Shown here: piece by piece, positions 15,180 to 23,492 of the stretch
Position numbering within the stretch: the stretch's first letter is position 1
Layout: the number at the start of each line of letters is the position of its first letter
Assembly (NCBI GenBank): GCA_038239195.1
Contig: JBBSEZ010000090.1
Location: 1-26,650 of the forward strand
Direction of reading: 5' to 3'
Source: JBBSEZ01 sp038239195
GTDB lineage: Bacteria; Planctomycetota; Planctomycetia; Gemmatales; Gemmataceae
Length of the DNA: 26,650 nt
Notes under the pieces: model-generated
Database searches by the model: none
Told to the model about the DNA's origin: nothing
The model's input: the letters and a program-made list of their open reading frames with translations, nothing else
Program-made: the position numbers and the translations under genes

Positions 15180-17294
15180 TCAGCTTGCCGCGCGCAGATC
15201 GGCCAGTTCCTCCTTGACCGACGCGTAGTGGCTCGGCTCCATCGTGAACGACGCCGTGCCACTCGTCACGTTGCGCAGATCGCTCGTGTAGCCGAACAGC
15301 GACGCCAGCGGGACGTAGGCGTGGATCGAGCAGCGGCCCTTGTCGGAGCTGAAGTTCAGGATCTCGCCGCGCCGGCGGTTGATGTCGCCGGCCAGCGTCC
15401 CCTGATACATCTCCGGGGCCACCACCACCACGTTCATGATCGGCTCCAGCAGGGTGATCCCCGCCTTCACCTGAGCGTCGCGCGTACACTCCATCGCCGC
15501 CAGCTTGAACGCGTCCTGCGAGCTATCGACGTCGTGATACTTGCCGTCCAGCAGCGTCACCTGGATGTCCACGCACTGGAAGCCGTACTTCGCCCCCTTC
15601 ACCGTCGCGTCCCGGAAGCCCGCCTCCACCGACGGGATGTACTCGCGCGGCACCACCCCGCCGACGATCTTGTCGATGAAGTAGAGACTGTTCGGGTCCG
15701 GCTTCTCCCCCTCCTCCTCGCACGTCTCCACCCACTCGGCGCACTGCTCCTTGGTGAGCGGCTCGAACTTCATGTAGATGACCGCGAACTTGCCGCGACC
15801 GCCCGTCTGCTTGATGAAGCGCGTCTCGATCTCGACCGGCTTCGACAGCGTCTGGCGGTACGCCACCATCGGCTTGCCCGTCGTCACCTTCACGCCCGGG
15901 TTCCGCATCAGCTTCTCGACCGACACCTCGAGGTGCAATTCGCCCATCCCGCTCAGGATGAGCTGCTTCGTCTCGGGGTCGGTCTTGAACTTCAGCGTCG
16001 GGTCGTCGCGCACCAGCTTGCCCAGCGAATCGGCCAACTTCGTCTCGTCGGTCGTCTTGTCCGGGATGATCGACTGCGAGATCACCGGCTCGGGGAAGCG
16101 GATCGACTCCAGCACCAGCGGCGCCGACGTCGCGCAAAGCGTGTTCCCCGTGTAGGTCATCTTGAGCCCTACGACGGCGACGATCTCGCCCGGCCCGGCC
16201 ACGTCGAGCGGCTCGCGCCGGTCGCCCATCATGCGGAAGACCCGCGCAAGGCGCTCCGTCTTGCCGCTCGTGGTGTTCATCACCTCGTCCTTGGGGTGAA
16301 GCTGGCCCGAGTAGACGCGCACGAACACCAGGTCGCCCGTCGGCTCCGTCACCGTCTTGAAGGCCAGCCCGCTGAACGGCGCCTTCGGGTCGGCGGGGCG
16401 ATCCGTCTCCGCCTTCTCCTTGTTCTTGTAGACGAGCCCCTTCACCGGCGGGCGCTCGCCCGGCGACGGCAGGTAATCGATCACTGAGTCGAGCAGGAGC
16501 TGCACCCCGTGGTAGTTCTTCGACGAACCGCACACGATCGGCGTGAGCCCCATCTCCAGCGTGCCCTTGCGCAGCGCCTTCTTGAGCATGTCGTTGGGCA
16601 CCGGCTTCTCTTCGAGCACCAGCTCGACGATCTCGTCGCTGAAGTGCGACGCCGCCTCGCACAGGTGATGGCGATACTCCTCCGCCAGCTTCTTGTGCGA
16701 CTCGGGGACCTCCACCAGCGCGTAGCGCGTGTTGGTCGGGTCGGTCAGGTCGCGCTCGATGAACTTCATCTCCAGCAGGTCGATCACGCCCTTGAACTCG
16801 CCGGCCTGCCCGATGGGGATCGCGCAGATGGCCGGGACGACGCGCAACTTCTCCTTCATCTGCTCGACGCAGGCGAAGAAGTCGGCGCCCATGCGGTCCA
16901 TCTTGTTCACGTAGGCGATGCGCGGGACGTTGTGCTTGTTCGCCTGGAACCACACCGTCTCGGACTGCACCTCGACCCCGCCGACGGCGCAGAAAACGCC
17001 CACGGCGCCGTCGAGGACGCGCAGCGATCGCTCGACCTCGGCCGTGAAATCGACGTGGCCGGGCGTGTCGATCAGCGTGATGCTCGTCTCGCCCCACTCG
17101 ATGGAGACGGCAGCGCTGTTGATCGTGATTCCCTTCTTCTTCTCCAGCTCGTCGTAATCGGTGGTGGTGTTGCCGTCGTCTACGTCGCCCTTCTTGTGCT
17201 TGGACCCGCTGAAGTAAAGGATGCGCTCCGTCGTCGTGGTCTTGCCAGCGTCAACGTGCGCGATGATGCCAATGTTACGAAGGTTTTCGAGCAT
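15180..17294 (-). CDS. fusA: elongation factor G (divergent paralogue)
   Basis: The 704-residue GTPase would catalyse ribosomal translocation or a related ribosome step in the cytoplasm. G-domain motifs are AHVDAGKT (12-19), the switch I region TTTDYDELEKKKGITI (43-58), DTPGH (76-80) and NKMD (130-133). Domains II to V follow (SGMGELHLEV; PREYIPSVEAGF; EPIMNVVVVAPEMYQGTLAGDINRRRGEI). Length is typical. Switch I and parts of domain IV (an EEEGEKPDPNSLYF insertion) differ from canonical EF-G, and no rpsL, rpsG or tuf genes are adjacent. It may therefore be one of the extra EF-G paralogues known in planctomycetes and spirochaetes (spdEFG types) and not the main factor. The ATG at 17294 matches the family N-terminus, but no strong ribosome binding site precedes it. 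A promoter lies about 390 bp upstream and a strong terminator follows. Confidence 0.9.
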   Translation of the reverse strand: MLENLRNIGIIAHVDAGKTTTTERILYFSGSKHKKGDVDDGNTTTDYDELEKKKGITINSAAVSIEWGETSITLIDTPGHVDFTAEVERSLRVLDGAVGVFCAVGGVEVQSETVWFQANKHNVPRIAYVNKMDRMGADFFACVEQMKEKLRVVPAICAIPIGQAGEFKGVIDLLEMKFIERDLTDPTNTRYALVEVPESHKKLAEEYRHHLCEAASHFSDEIVELVLEEKPVPNDMLKKALRKGTLEMGLTPIVCGSSKNYHGVQLLLDSVIDYLPSPGERPPVKGLVYKNKEKAETDRPADPKAPFSGLAFKTVTEPTGDLVFVRVYSGQLHPKDEVMNTTSGKTERLARVFRMMGDRREPLDVAGPGEIVAVVGLKMTYTGNTLCATSAPLVLESIRFPEPVISQSIIPDKTTDETKLADSLGKLVRDDPTLKFKTDPETKQLILSGMGELHLEVSVEKLMRNPGVKVTTGKPMVAYRQTLSKPVEIETRFIKQTGGRGKFAVIYMKFEPLTKEQCAEWVETCEEEGEKPDPNSLYFIDKIVGGVVPREYIPSVEAGFRDATVKGAKYGFQCVDIQVTLLDGKYHDVDSSQDAFKLAAMECTRDAQVKAGITLLEPIMNVVVVAPEMYQGTLAGDINRRRGEILNFSSDKGRCSIHAYVPLASLFGYTSDLRNVTSGTASFTMEPSHYASVKEELADLRAAS

Positions 17295-17685
17295 GATACA
17301 TGGCCGCGGAAGCGCCTCCGCGACGGCACTCCTGAAACGAGGTTCACCGGGGCCGAAACCCGATTTCCGGCCCGCACTGTCACACGAGTTGGTGCTCGCC
17401 TCCATCCTGGCCCGATCGAACGAGATCCAAAGGACCGATCCCGCGATCCGGCGCGAGCAGGGCACGATCGGGGAGGGTTGCCCCGATGCGAAACCGGCGC
17501 CGCCCTCAGAGGCGACGCCCGGCGGAGAGTGGTGGGCACATTTTCCGTTCTCAAACAAACGGGGCGGAGCGACTCGATCCTCCGGCGCCCCGCCAACCTT
17601 CTTCCGTGGGAACCGGGCCGACGTTCTTATCGGCCCGCTCCAGGCACCTCCCCCTCTCCCGCTGGCGCGCAGGGAAGGGGAGTGC
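17295..17685 (-). other. long leader of the EF-G gene
   Basis: If the AT-rich promoter at 17692-17721 is right, the EF-G mRNA has a leader of about 390 nt. I see no supported gene here on either strand. It contains a hairpin GGGCCGA/TCGGCCC (arms 17615-17621 and 17630-17636) and other short GC stems. The leader is long enough for a structured regulatory RNA, but no known riboswitch was recognised. Confidence 0.35.
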
Positions 17686-17691
17686 AAGTAA

Positions 17692-17721
17692 ATAATACAG
17701 CTTTGCGTGTGAAAATGTCCA
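17692..17721 (-). promoter_or_regulatory. probable promoter of the EF-G gene
   Basis: On the minus strand, TGGACA (17716-17721) and TATTAT (17692-17697) are separated by 18 bp. They lie inside the only clearly AT-rich patch between 17295 and 17910. Transcription would start near 17685, leaving a leader of about 390 nt. Confidence 0.5.
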
Positions 17722-17758
17722 GAGGAACGGCGAAGAATCTGAGAAAGTCGGCAAGGAA

Positions 17759-17899
17759 ATCGTTTCGCCGCGCTCTTGGGCGAGGGGCAGGACCTGTAGG
17801 ACGGCCCTCCTGAGCCATCCAGACCAGACAGCTCAGGAGGGCCGTCCTCCAATGAATGCCTTTTCCTGCCCCTCGCCTCGCGAGCCGCGGCGAAACGAT
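17759..17899. repeat. 141-bp nested palindrome
   Basis: Three pairs of perfect inverted arms nest inside one another. The outer arms are ATCGTTTCGCCGCG (17759-17772) and its complement at 17886-17899. The middle arms are CGAGGGGCAGGA (17781-17792) and its complement at 17864-17875. The inner arms are AGGACGGCCCTCCTGAGC (17798-17815) and its complement at 17831-17848, around a 15-nt loop. The element begins 11 bp after the stop codon of the secreted-protein gene on the minus strand, so it would fold at that transcript's 3' end. The inner arm resembles the 3483-3570 repeats. It has no open reading frame of its own and may be a MITE-like or REP-composite element. Confidence 0.85.
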
Positions 17900-17910
17900 C
17901 CCTCTATCGG

Positions 17911-19593
17911 TCACTCGGCTTCCTTCGCCTTGTCGAGCAGCCCGAGGAAGGTCACGACCTGAGCCTTGGCGCCGAACTTGATCTGGAGCGAATCGCCCGC
18001 CTCGACCGTGAAGCGCACCTTGTCGCTCCCACGCGCCTTGAACGCCTTCTGGGCGGCGTCGGGGGCCGCCTTCTGCGTCTTGGCCATCAACTTGGCGATG
18101 CGCGCCAGCGACACCTCTCCCTGGAACGGATGGCCCACCTTGGCCGGCGCCGCGAGGGCGCCCTTGATGGCCGGGAGCGCCCCTTCGCCCAGCGCCAGGA
18201 AGATCGCGTCCTTGCTCACCGCGAAGTAGGCCGGGCCTTCGCCGAACACTTCCCTGGTGTTCTCGTCGATCTTGCCCTTGGGGGCCGTGATGCGGTGGAC
18301 GTGTACGTCGCCGACCTTCTCCACGTCGAGCGTCACGATTTCCTTGACCTCGTCCGGCACCTTGGCCATCAACTTCTTGACGGCCTTCTCGATGGCCTCC
18401 CCGTCGGTGACGCGCGAGGCGACGACGACGCCGTACTTGCCGCCCTTGCTGGGGCCGCGCAGGTCGAAGCCGAAGTCGAGGGCGCCCGCCTTGGCCGTCG
18501 GCGCCAGGGCATCCAGGAGGATGCGGGCGAGCTCGCGCTTGTCCTTGTCGGCCTCCTTGTCCAGCGCCTTCTTGAAGTTTTCATCGACCACCGCCGCGAA
18601 CTGCTTGCGCACCGCCGCCGGCAGGCGCACCGAGACGGAACTATTGGCGGCCGACGCCTTGCTCACCAGGCTTGCCCCCACGCTCTTGAGCGCGCCCAGC
18701 GCGGCGAGGTCCTTGGACAGGGCCGAGCCCGACTTCCCCTTGAGCTCCAGCTCCATCGACAGGTCGCCGGCCTTGCGATCGACGTTCACGCTCGCCCTGA
18801 GCGAGGCTCCTTCGCGGATGACCGCCTTGAGTTGCCGGCCGAACTCATCGACGAGGGCCTCGCGGAACGCCTTGCCGGCCGGGGTCTCGTCGGGCGGCTC
18901 CTGCTCCTTGGCCTGGTCCAGCCCGACGTCGAGGCCCCCGGACATGACGTCCTTCAGCGCGTTGGGGATTTGATCGATGTTGAGCGTGACCGACAGCAGG
19001 TCGTTCCCGCCGGCGCCCAGCACGGCCGCGGGCAGCGGCAACTTCCCCTTGTCGAGCAGGCGCGGACTGCGCTCGCTCGACTTGAGCGTGCCATAGAGGT
19101 AGCCGTTGGCGAAGCGGAAGATCACGGGGAACGGCACGTTCTCGACGTTGGCGGTGTAGAGGCCGCCTTTGTCCTTCTCGGGCTTGACGTCGAGGTTTTC
19201 GAGCATGTCGAGAAAGGCCTTCTCGTCGGCGATGGGGAGCAGGAGGACGACCTCGCTGGCCTTGACGTCGCTCTTGAGGTTGCCGTAGAGGCCGATCGGC
19301 TTTTTCGTGTCGAAGCCGTCCAATCCCTTGGGCCCGGTGCGGGCCTTCAGCATCTTCTCGAGCTGCTTGCCCTCCTCGGACTTGCCGGCCAGGTCGAACA
19401 GGTAGCGCCCGTCGGCCATCAGCTCGTCGAGGGCCTTGATGCGGACCACCAGGGTCGATTTGCCGCCCTTGCCGACCGCGGGCGCCCGCTTCACGGGCTC
19501 GGCATCGTCGGCGGCCTTCGATTTGCCGGCCAGGGCCGGCAGCGCCGCCAGCAGGCCGAACAGCGCCATCAAGGGCACCAGTCGCATGCGCAT
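17911..19593 (-). CDS. secreted protein of unknown function (560 aa)
   Basis: I do not recognise a named family with certainty. A signal peptide is clear (MRMRLVPLMALFGLLAALPALA, cleavage near residue 22). The mature protein is lysine- and alanine-rich, without further membrane spans. It appears to have two related alpha/beta halves: VVLLLPIADEKAFLDMLENL near the start, and GVVVASRVTDGEAIEKAVKKL in the second half. This resembles large planctomycete secreted proteins that are usually left hypothetical. ATG at 19593 is supported by AAGGAG 8 nt upstream; a second in-frame ATG lies two codons later. It is divergent from the PmoA-family gene, and its 3' end runs into the large palindrome. Confidence 0.82.
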   Translation of the reverse strand: MRMRLVPLMALFGLLAALPALAGKSKAADDAEPVKRAPAVGKGGKSTLVVRIKALDELMADGRYLFDLAGKSEEGKQLEKMLKARTGPKGLDGFDTKKPIGLYGNLKSDVKASEVVLLLPIADEKAFLDMLENLDVKPEKDKGGLYTANVENVPFPVIFRFANGYLYGTLKSSERSPRLLDKGKLPLPAAVLGAGGNDLLSVTLNIDQIPNALKDVMSGGLDVGLDQAKEQEPPDETPAGKAFREALVDEFGRQLKAVIREGASLRASVNVDRKAGDLSMELELKGKSGSALSKDLAALGALKSVGASLVSKASAANSSVSVRLPAAVRKQFAAVVDENFKKALDKEADKDKRELARILLDALAPTAKAGALDFGFDLRGPSKGGKYGVVVASRVTDGEAIEKAVKKLMAKVPDEVKEIVTLDVEKVGDVHVHRITAPKGKIDENTREVFGEGPAYFAVSKDAIFLALGEGALPAIKGALAAPAKVGHPFQGEVSLARIAKLMAKTQKAAPDAAQKAFKARGSDKVRFTVEAGDSLQIKFGAKAQVVTFLGLLDKAKEAE

Positions 19594-19650
19594 GTGCTTG
19601 ACTCCTTCGAGGTGTGGGAAACCGCGGTTGCCCGATGGCGGGAGCGCCAG

Positions 19651-19679
19651 TGGACCGCAACCTACATACCCTCTAGGAT
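19651..19679 (+). promoter_or_regulatory. probable promoter of the PmoA-family gene
   Basis: TGGACC (19651-19656) and TAGGAT (19674-19679) are 17 bp apart in the 130-bp divergent intergenic region. Transcription would start near 19686, about 38 nt before the ATG at 19724. Confidence 0.4.
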
Positions 19680-19723
19680 CATCCAAGGTGTCAGCCCGAT
19701 TGGCCAGTCTCGGAGGCCCTTCC

Positions 19724-20782
19724 ATGCGCGCTTCCTTCGTAGCGGGGCCCGTTCTCCTCGCCCTGCTCGCGCTCTCCTCGCACCTGCCTCCCAAGGCAAG
19801 TGCCGACAAGGCCCCCGAGGCGAGCGAGGTCTCCATCAAGGCGAACAAGGATTCCATCGAGTTCTACGCCGGCAAGGCGCTGGTCACGCGCTACGTCATC
19901 GGCCCGAAGGTGGCCAAGCCCTACTTCTGGCCGCTCAACGCCCCCACCGGGGCGCCGCTCACCCGCCCCTACCCGATGAGCAAGTTGGAGGAGGGCGAGA
20001 AGGCCGACCATCCGCATCACAAGTCGGCCTGGTTCTGCCACGGCGACGTTATCCCCGAGGGGATGAAGCTCGCGAGCAAGGTCCGGGGGGCCCTCGGCGT
20101 CGATTTCTGGTCCGAAGGCAAGGGCCACGGCCAAATCGTCTGCGTCAAGGTCGGCGAGATCAAGCAGGCCCAGGGCCGGGCGTCGGTCAAGACCTACAAC
20201 GAATGGCGCACCGCGGAGGGCGAGAAGGTCCTGGACGAGGTGCGGACCATCGAGCTCGTCTCCTTCGGAGACAGTTGGCTGATCCGCGTGAGGAGCACCC
20301 TGGTGGCGAGCGTGGTGAACATCGTCTTCGGCGACACCAAGGAGGGCTCGTTCGGGGTCCGCGTGCGCGACGTGATGCGGGCCGACAAGAAGGGCAAGCT
20401 CGTCAACGCCGAGGGCAAAGAGGGCGAGGGGAAGAAGAGCAACGCCAAGCGCGAGGGCTGCTGGGGGCTGTACTCGGCGTGGTGCGACTACTCCGGCCCG
20501 ACGGGCGGCGGCATCGCCGGCATCGCCATCTTTGCCGACCCGAAGAACTCCATCCCGACGGCCTGGCACGCCCGCGACTACGGGCTGCTGGCAGCCAACC
20601 CGTTTGGCCGGGCCAAGTCGGGCTTCCCCGACACGAAGGGGAAGAAGGAGTTGGTGAAGTTGGCCAAGGGCAAGTCGCTGACGCTGACCTACGCGATGCT
20701 GTTGCACAAGGGCGACGCCAGGGAGGGGAAGGTCGCGGAAGCGTACAGGCGCTTCGCGAAGCTGGGCAGGGTGGGGGAGTGA
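19724..20782 (+). CDS. PmoA family protein (DUF6807), secreted
   Basis: The 352-residue product matches the PmoA/DUF6807 family, common in planctomycetes and Bacteroidetes and often linked to carbohydrate use. The biochemical role is not established. Despite the name it is not the membrane subunit of methane monooxygenase. A signal peptide covers about residues 1-27 (FVAGPVLLALLALSSHLPPKASA). The family hallmark DHPHHKSAWFCHGD lies at 95-108. Later conserved pieces include FGVRVRDVMR, GCWGLYSAWCDYSG, IAGIAIFADPKN and TAWHARDYGLLAANPFG. ATG at 19724 has GGAGG 8 nt upstream; longer extensions would place the signal peptide internally. It is divergent from the 560-residue secreted protein and convergent with the next gene. 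Confidence 0.88.
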   Translation: MRASFVAGPVLLALLALSSHLPPKASADKAPEASEVSIKANKDSIEFYAGKALVTRYVIGPKVAKPYFWPLNAPTGAPLTRPYPMSKLEEGEKADHPHHKSAWFCHGDVIPEGMKLASKVRGALGVDFWSEGKGHGQIVCVKVGEIKQAQGRASVKTYNEWRTAEGEKVLDEVRTIELVSFGDSWLIRVRSTLVASVVNIVFGDTKEGSFGVRVRDVMRADKKGKLVNAEGKEGEGKKSNAKREGCWGLYSAWCDYSGPTGGGIAGIAIFADPKNSIPTAWHARDYGLLAANPFGRAKSGFPDTKGKKELVKLAKGKSLTLTYAMLLHKGDAREGKVAEAYRRFAKLGRVGE

Positions 20783-20880
20783 GTTGTCGGGCTCGCGACG
20801 CTTCGCCGAAGCGCGGTGGGCCACACGATTCCGCGAAGCATCGCCAAATCACTTCGTCAGCCGAGGGCGGAGGGCGGGGC

Positions 20881-21321
20881 CTACTTCACCTCTACCTCGC
20901 ACGTGACCTTGGAGGTGATCGAGCCGCGATGGACCTCGAGGGTCAGCGTGGCTTTGCCCTTCTTGTGCGCCGTGAAGTTGGCCCCGAGGTGCCCGGTGCC
21001 GAGCAGGCCCCCGACGTTAACCACGCGGCTAATCCCATCCCCCTTGACGACGGCGGGATCGCTGGACTTCTGGGTGGCGCTCCTGGGGAGCGGCGGGTTG
21101 ATCGGGTAGCTCGACACGAGCACGATCATGTCGTGGTGCTTGACGGTGATCTTCGGGTCTTTTGCCTTGGTGCCGTCGATCACCCACACGGTGCCCTTCA
21201 CGCCCTTGATCCCGGGGGCCGGCAACTTCGGCTTCACGTCCGTTTTCTCGTCCGCGACGACGGCCGCGGCACCGAAGCAGAGAGCGACCAGGAAACTGCA
21301 AACCAGCACGAGCGACTTCAT
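20881..21321 (-). CDS. small secreted protein of unknown function (146 aa)
   Basis: A signal peptide is clear (MKSLVLVCSFLVALCFGAAAVVA). The mature part of about 120 residues is predicted to be beta-rich: KITVKHHDMIVLVSS, then NFTAHKKGKATLTLEVHRG and TSKVTCEVEVK. This looks like an Ig-like sandwich. The second half resembles the chagasin-type pattern (Gly-rich loop, then a GKxTLTLxV strand), but the NPTTGY inhibitor motif is absent, so no function is assigned. ATG at 21321 has AGGAG about 10 nt upstream and a good promoter at 21364-21392. It is probably a single-gene unit. Confidence 0.8.
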   Translation of the reverse strand: MKSLVLVCSFLVALCFGAAAVVADEKTDVKPKLPAPGIKGVKGTVWVIDGTKAKDPKITVKHHDMIVLVSSYPINPPLPRSATQKSSDPAVVKGDGISRVVNVGGLLGTGHLGANFTAHKKGKATLTLEVHRGSITSKVTCEVEVK

Positions 21322-21363
21322 CGATGCGATCTCCTGAGACTCGAGAGGGTGGTCCCGAGGCGC

Positions 21364-21392
21364 AGTATCGAGGCACGTTTCGCGCATTGCAA
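21364..21392 (-). promoter_or_regulatory. promoter of the small secreted protein gene
   Basis: On the minus strand, TTGCAA (21387-21392) and GATACT (21364-21369) are separated by exactly 17 bp. Transcription would start near 21357, giving a leader of about 36 nt with the AGGAG site. Confidence 0.5.
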
Positions 21393-21515
21393 GAGAATTT
21401 CGGATGAAATCCGGAGAGAATGTCTCGCGGGCCGCGGGCGCGGCAAATCCTTGGGGAGCACCCCCCCCCCGATCCGTGTAGCCGCGGAGCGGAGCGGAGC
21501 GTGGCGGGCCCGCGC

Positions 21516-22385
21516 TCACAGCCCGGAGCGCATCACCAGGATGGGGTCGGAATGGCGCTTCCCCTGCGCGGCGTCGCGCAGGGCCGCCACGAACGCCCGG
21601 CAACTCGGCCAGCGCGCGCTGGGGTGCGGGTGTAGGGCCCGCGAGATCGCCGGCAGTTCGCGCTCGCGCAACTTTCGCAGGTCGATCGGCAGGCCTGCGG
21701 GCGCGTCCGCCCAGCTGTCCGATCTTCGGAAAGGGCGCTCGCCCATGACCAGGGCACAGTAGGTGATCGCCAGCGCGTATTGATCGGTGCCGACCACGCC
21801 GTTGCCGCCGTAGAGCTCGGGGGCGGCGTAGGGCGGGGTGCCGCGCCAGCCCTTGCCGCCCGCTTGCCAGCCGGTGCCGGCGCACAGCCCGAAGTCGGCG
21901 ACCTTGAGTTGGTCCCCCAGCAGGAGCAGGTTGCTCGGCTTGACGTCGCAGTGCTGTAGGCCGCGCGAGGAGCCGTTGAAGCCGGGCAACTGCAGCTCGG
22001 CCAGGAAGTCGAGGGCGCTGGCCGCCTGCTCGAGCAATTCCAGGGCGTGCTCGCCCGGCATGTCGGTCTGCGCTTCGTCCCGATAGGCCTGGCGCAGGTC
22101 GGCGAGGTTGCCGTCGGCCCGCTCCATGCTGAGGATGAGATAGCGAGAACTGGCGTGGATCCCGTACAGTTGAATGATGTGGGGGTGACGGAGCTCGCTC
22201 AGCCCGCGCAGCACGCGGACCTCGCTGCTGATCATGCTGCGCGAGCGCGTGCGGCAGTCGAGGAACTTCAGGGCCACCGGCTTGCCTTGGCCGTCGAGGG
22301 CCTCCCAGACCTCGCCGAACGCCCCGGCGCCCAGCGGGCGCGTCAGGCGGTGTCCCGAGATCGGTTGCAGTCCCGCTTGCAGCAA
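21516..22385 (-). CDS. soluble Ser/Thr protein kinase
   Basis: The 289-residue protein is almost entirely a PknB-type kinase domain. It has the glycine loop GAGAFG (19-24), VALK with Lys40, a helix-C Glu near 55, HCDVKPSN (145-152), DFG (164-166) and APE (188-190). No membrane span or sensor domain follows, so it is cytoplasmic. The HRD arginine is replaced by Cys146, while catalytic Asp147, Lys149 and Asn152 are kept, making it a non-RD kinase that is probably active. The start is TTG at 22385, with a strong GGAGGTG about 6 nt upstream; no ATG or GTG fits as well. It is divergent from the ABC operon. The substrate is unknown. Confidence 0.9.
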   Translation of the reverse strand: MLQAGLQPISGHRLTRPLGAGAFGEVWEALDGQGKPVALKFLDCRTRSRSMISSEVRVLRGLSELRHPHIIQLYGIHASSRYLILSMERADGNLADLRQAYRDEAQTDMPGEHALELLEQAASALDFLAELQLPGFNGSSRGLQHCDVKPSNLLLLGDQLKVADFGLCAGTGWQAGGKGWRGTPPYAAPELYGGNGVVGTDQYALAITYCALVMGERPFRRSDSWADAPAGLPIDLRKLRERELPAISRALHPHPSARWPSCRAFVAALRDAAQGKRHSDPILVMRSGL

Positions 22386-22466
22386 GAATCACCTCCAGGG
22401 TGGCCAGAGAGTTGCTTCCCGGTGCGCACGATCGGGACCGCGAGTCGATCTGCGTAGGGTCAATGA

Positions 22467-22494
22467 AGCATAGTCCGCGGATCGCCGTTGGCAA
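22467..22494 (-). promoter_or_regulatory. probable promoter of the soluble kinase gene
   Basis: On the minus strand, TTGCCA (22489-22494) and TATGCT (22467-22472) are 16 bp apart. Transcription would start near 22460, about 75 nt before the TTG start. The -35 overlaps that of the opposite promoter. Confidence 0.42.
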
Positions 22495-22516
22495 ATTGCC
22501 GGCCCGGAAATAGTCC
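22488..22516 (+). promoter_or_regulatory. possible promoter of the ABC operon, with palindrome
   Basis: TTGGCA (22488-22493) and TAGTCC (22511-22516) are 17 bp apart; the -10 is poor. The sequence GGCAAATTGCC at 22490-22500 is a perfect palindrome that overlaps the -35 elements of both divergent promoters, a typical operator position. The leader would be about 30 nt. Confidence 0.32.
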
Positions 22517-22550
22517 AGGGCGCCCCGAGGCGCCAGAACAGGAAGGCCTC

Positions 22551-23492
22551 ATGCAGCGCTCGCCAGGCCCCGCCATCCTCCTCGAGGAAGTCACCAAGAC
22601 GTTCGGCAAGCACGTCGCCGTCGATAGCCTGAGTTTGCAAGTCCCCGCCGGCACCATCTACGGCTTCATCGGGCCGAACGGCTCCGGCAAGACCACCACC
22701 CTGCGCATGATCGTGCGCATCCTCCACCCCGACCGCGGCCGCATCGCCGTCCTCGGCGCCGAGGCCTATGGTTCCGCCAACGACCGCGTCGCCTACCTCC
22801 CCGAGGAGCGCGGCCTTTACAAGCAGATGAAGGTGCGCGACGTCCTGCGCTTCTACGCCGAGCTCAAGGGCTGCCGCAACTCCGGCCCGGTCATCCGCGA
22901 CTGGCTGGAGCGCCTGGGGCTGAGCGACTGGGCCGACAAGAGGGTCCAGGCGCTGAGCAAGGGAATGGCCCAGAAGGTGCAGTTCATCGCCACCGTGGTC
23001 TCCCGGCCCGAGCTGGTGCTGCTCGACGAGCCATTCAGCGGCCTGGACCCCGTCAACGCCGACGTGCTGCGCGAGGCCATCCTCGGCCTGCGCCGCGACG
23101 GCACCACCGTGCTCTTCTCCACCCACGACATGAGCGTCGCCGAGAAGATGTGCGACTTCATTTGCATGATCTACCAGGGCCGCAAGGTCCTCGACGGCAC
23201 CCTCGAGTCGATCCAGGACGCCTATGGGAGCGACACGGTGCGCGTCCTCCTCGAAGGCGGCCCCGCCTCGCTGGAGGCCGTCCCCGGCGTACTCAAGGCC
23301 ACCGACTTCGGCCGCTGGCAGGAGTTGCGCCTCGTTCCCGGCACCGACCCGCAGGAGCTCCTCGCCCGCCTGATGGAGCGCGGCGGCGTGCGCCACTTCG
23401 AGCTGGCTCGCCCGACGCTCAACGACGTGTTCGTCCGCATCGCCCGCCCCACCGTCCCTCTCCCCGGTCCCGAGGCCGAGCGCCATGCGTAA
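22551..23492 (+). CDS. ABC transporter ATP-binding protein (NatA-like)
   Basis: The 313-residue cytoplasmic ATPase powers the membrane partner encoded next. Motifs are Walker A GPNGSGKT (41-48), YLPEERGLY (82-90, the NatA-type Q-loop region), signature LSKGM (135-139), Walker B LVLLDEP (155-161) and the H-loop His192. A C-terminal extension of about 90 residues (DTVRVLLEG to FVRIARP) is typical of exporters with ABC-2 permeases. ATG at 22551 is preceded by AGGAAGG. The stop overlaps the permease start by 8 bp, so the two are coupled. The family moves Na+ or drugs or peptides outward; the substrate here cannot be told. Confidence 0.93.
   Translation: MQRSPGPAILLEEVTKTFGKHVAVDSLSLQVPAGTIYGFIGPNGSGKTTTLRMIVRILHPDRGRIAVLGAEAYGSANDRVAYLPEERGLYKQMKVRDVLRFYAELKGCRNSGPVIRDWLERLGLSDWADKRVQALSKGMAQKVQFIATVVSRPELVLLDEPFSGLDPVNADVLREAILGLRRDGTTVLFSTHDMSVAEKMCDFICMIYQGRKVLDGTLESIQDAYGSDTVRVLLEGGPASLEAVPGVLKATDFGRWQELRLVPGTDPQELLARLMERGGVRHFELARPTLNDVFVRIARPTVPLPGPEAERHA

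Noticed and set aside
17180..17596. A possible small gene in the EF-G leader
   Set aside because: Composition looks like noncoding GC-rich sequence, it overlaps the EF-G start, and no ribosome binding site was found.
17627..17914. A 95-residue open frame on the minus strand
   Set aside because: It runs through the large palindrome and the EF-G promoter and has no binding site or recognisable protein features.
19724..20782. Methane monooxygenase subunit suggested by the PmoA name
   Set aside because: The protein is a secreted soluble DUF6807 member with no membrane spans and no resemblance to particulate methane monooxygenase.
21461..21470. Run of ten C as a phase-variation tract
   Set aside because: It lies in noncoding DNA after the kinase stop codon and not in a promoter or reading frame that length change would switch.
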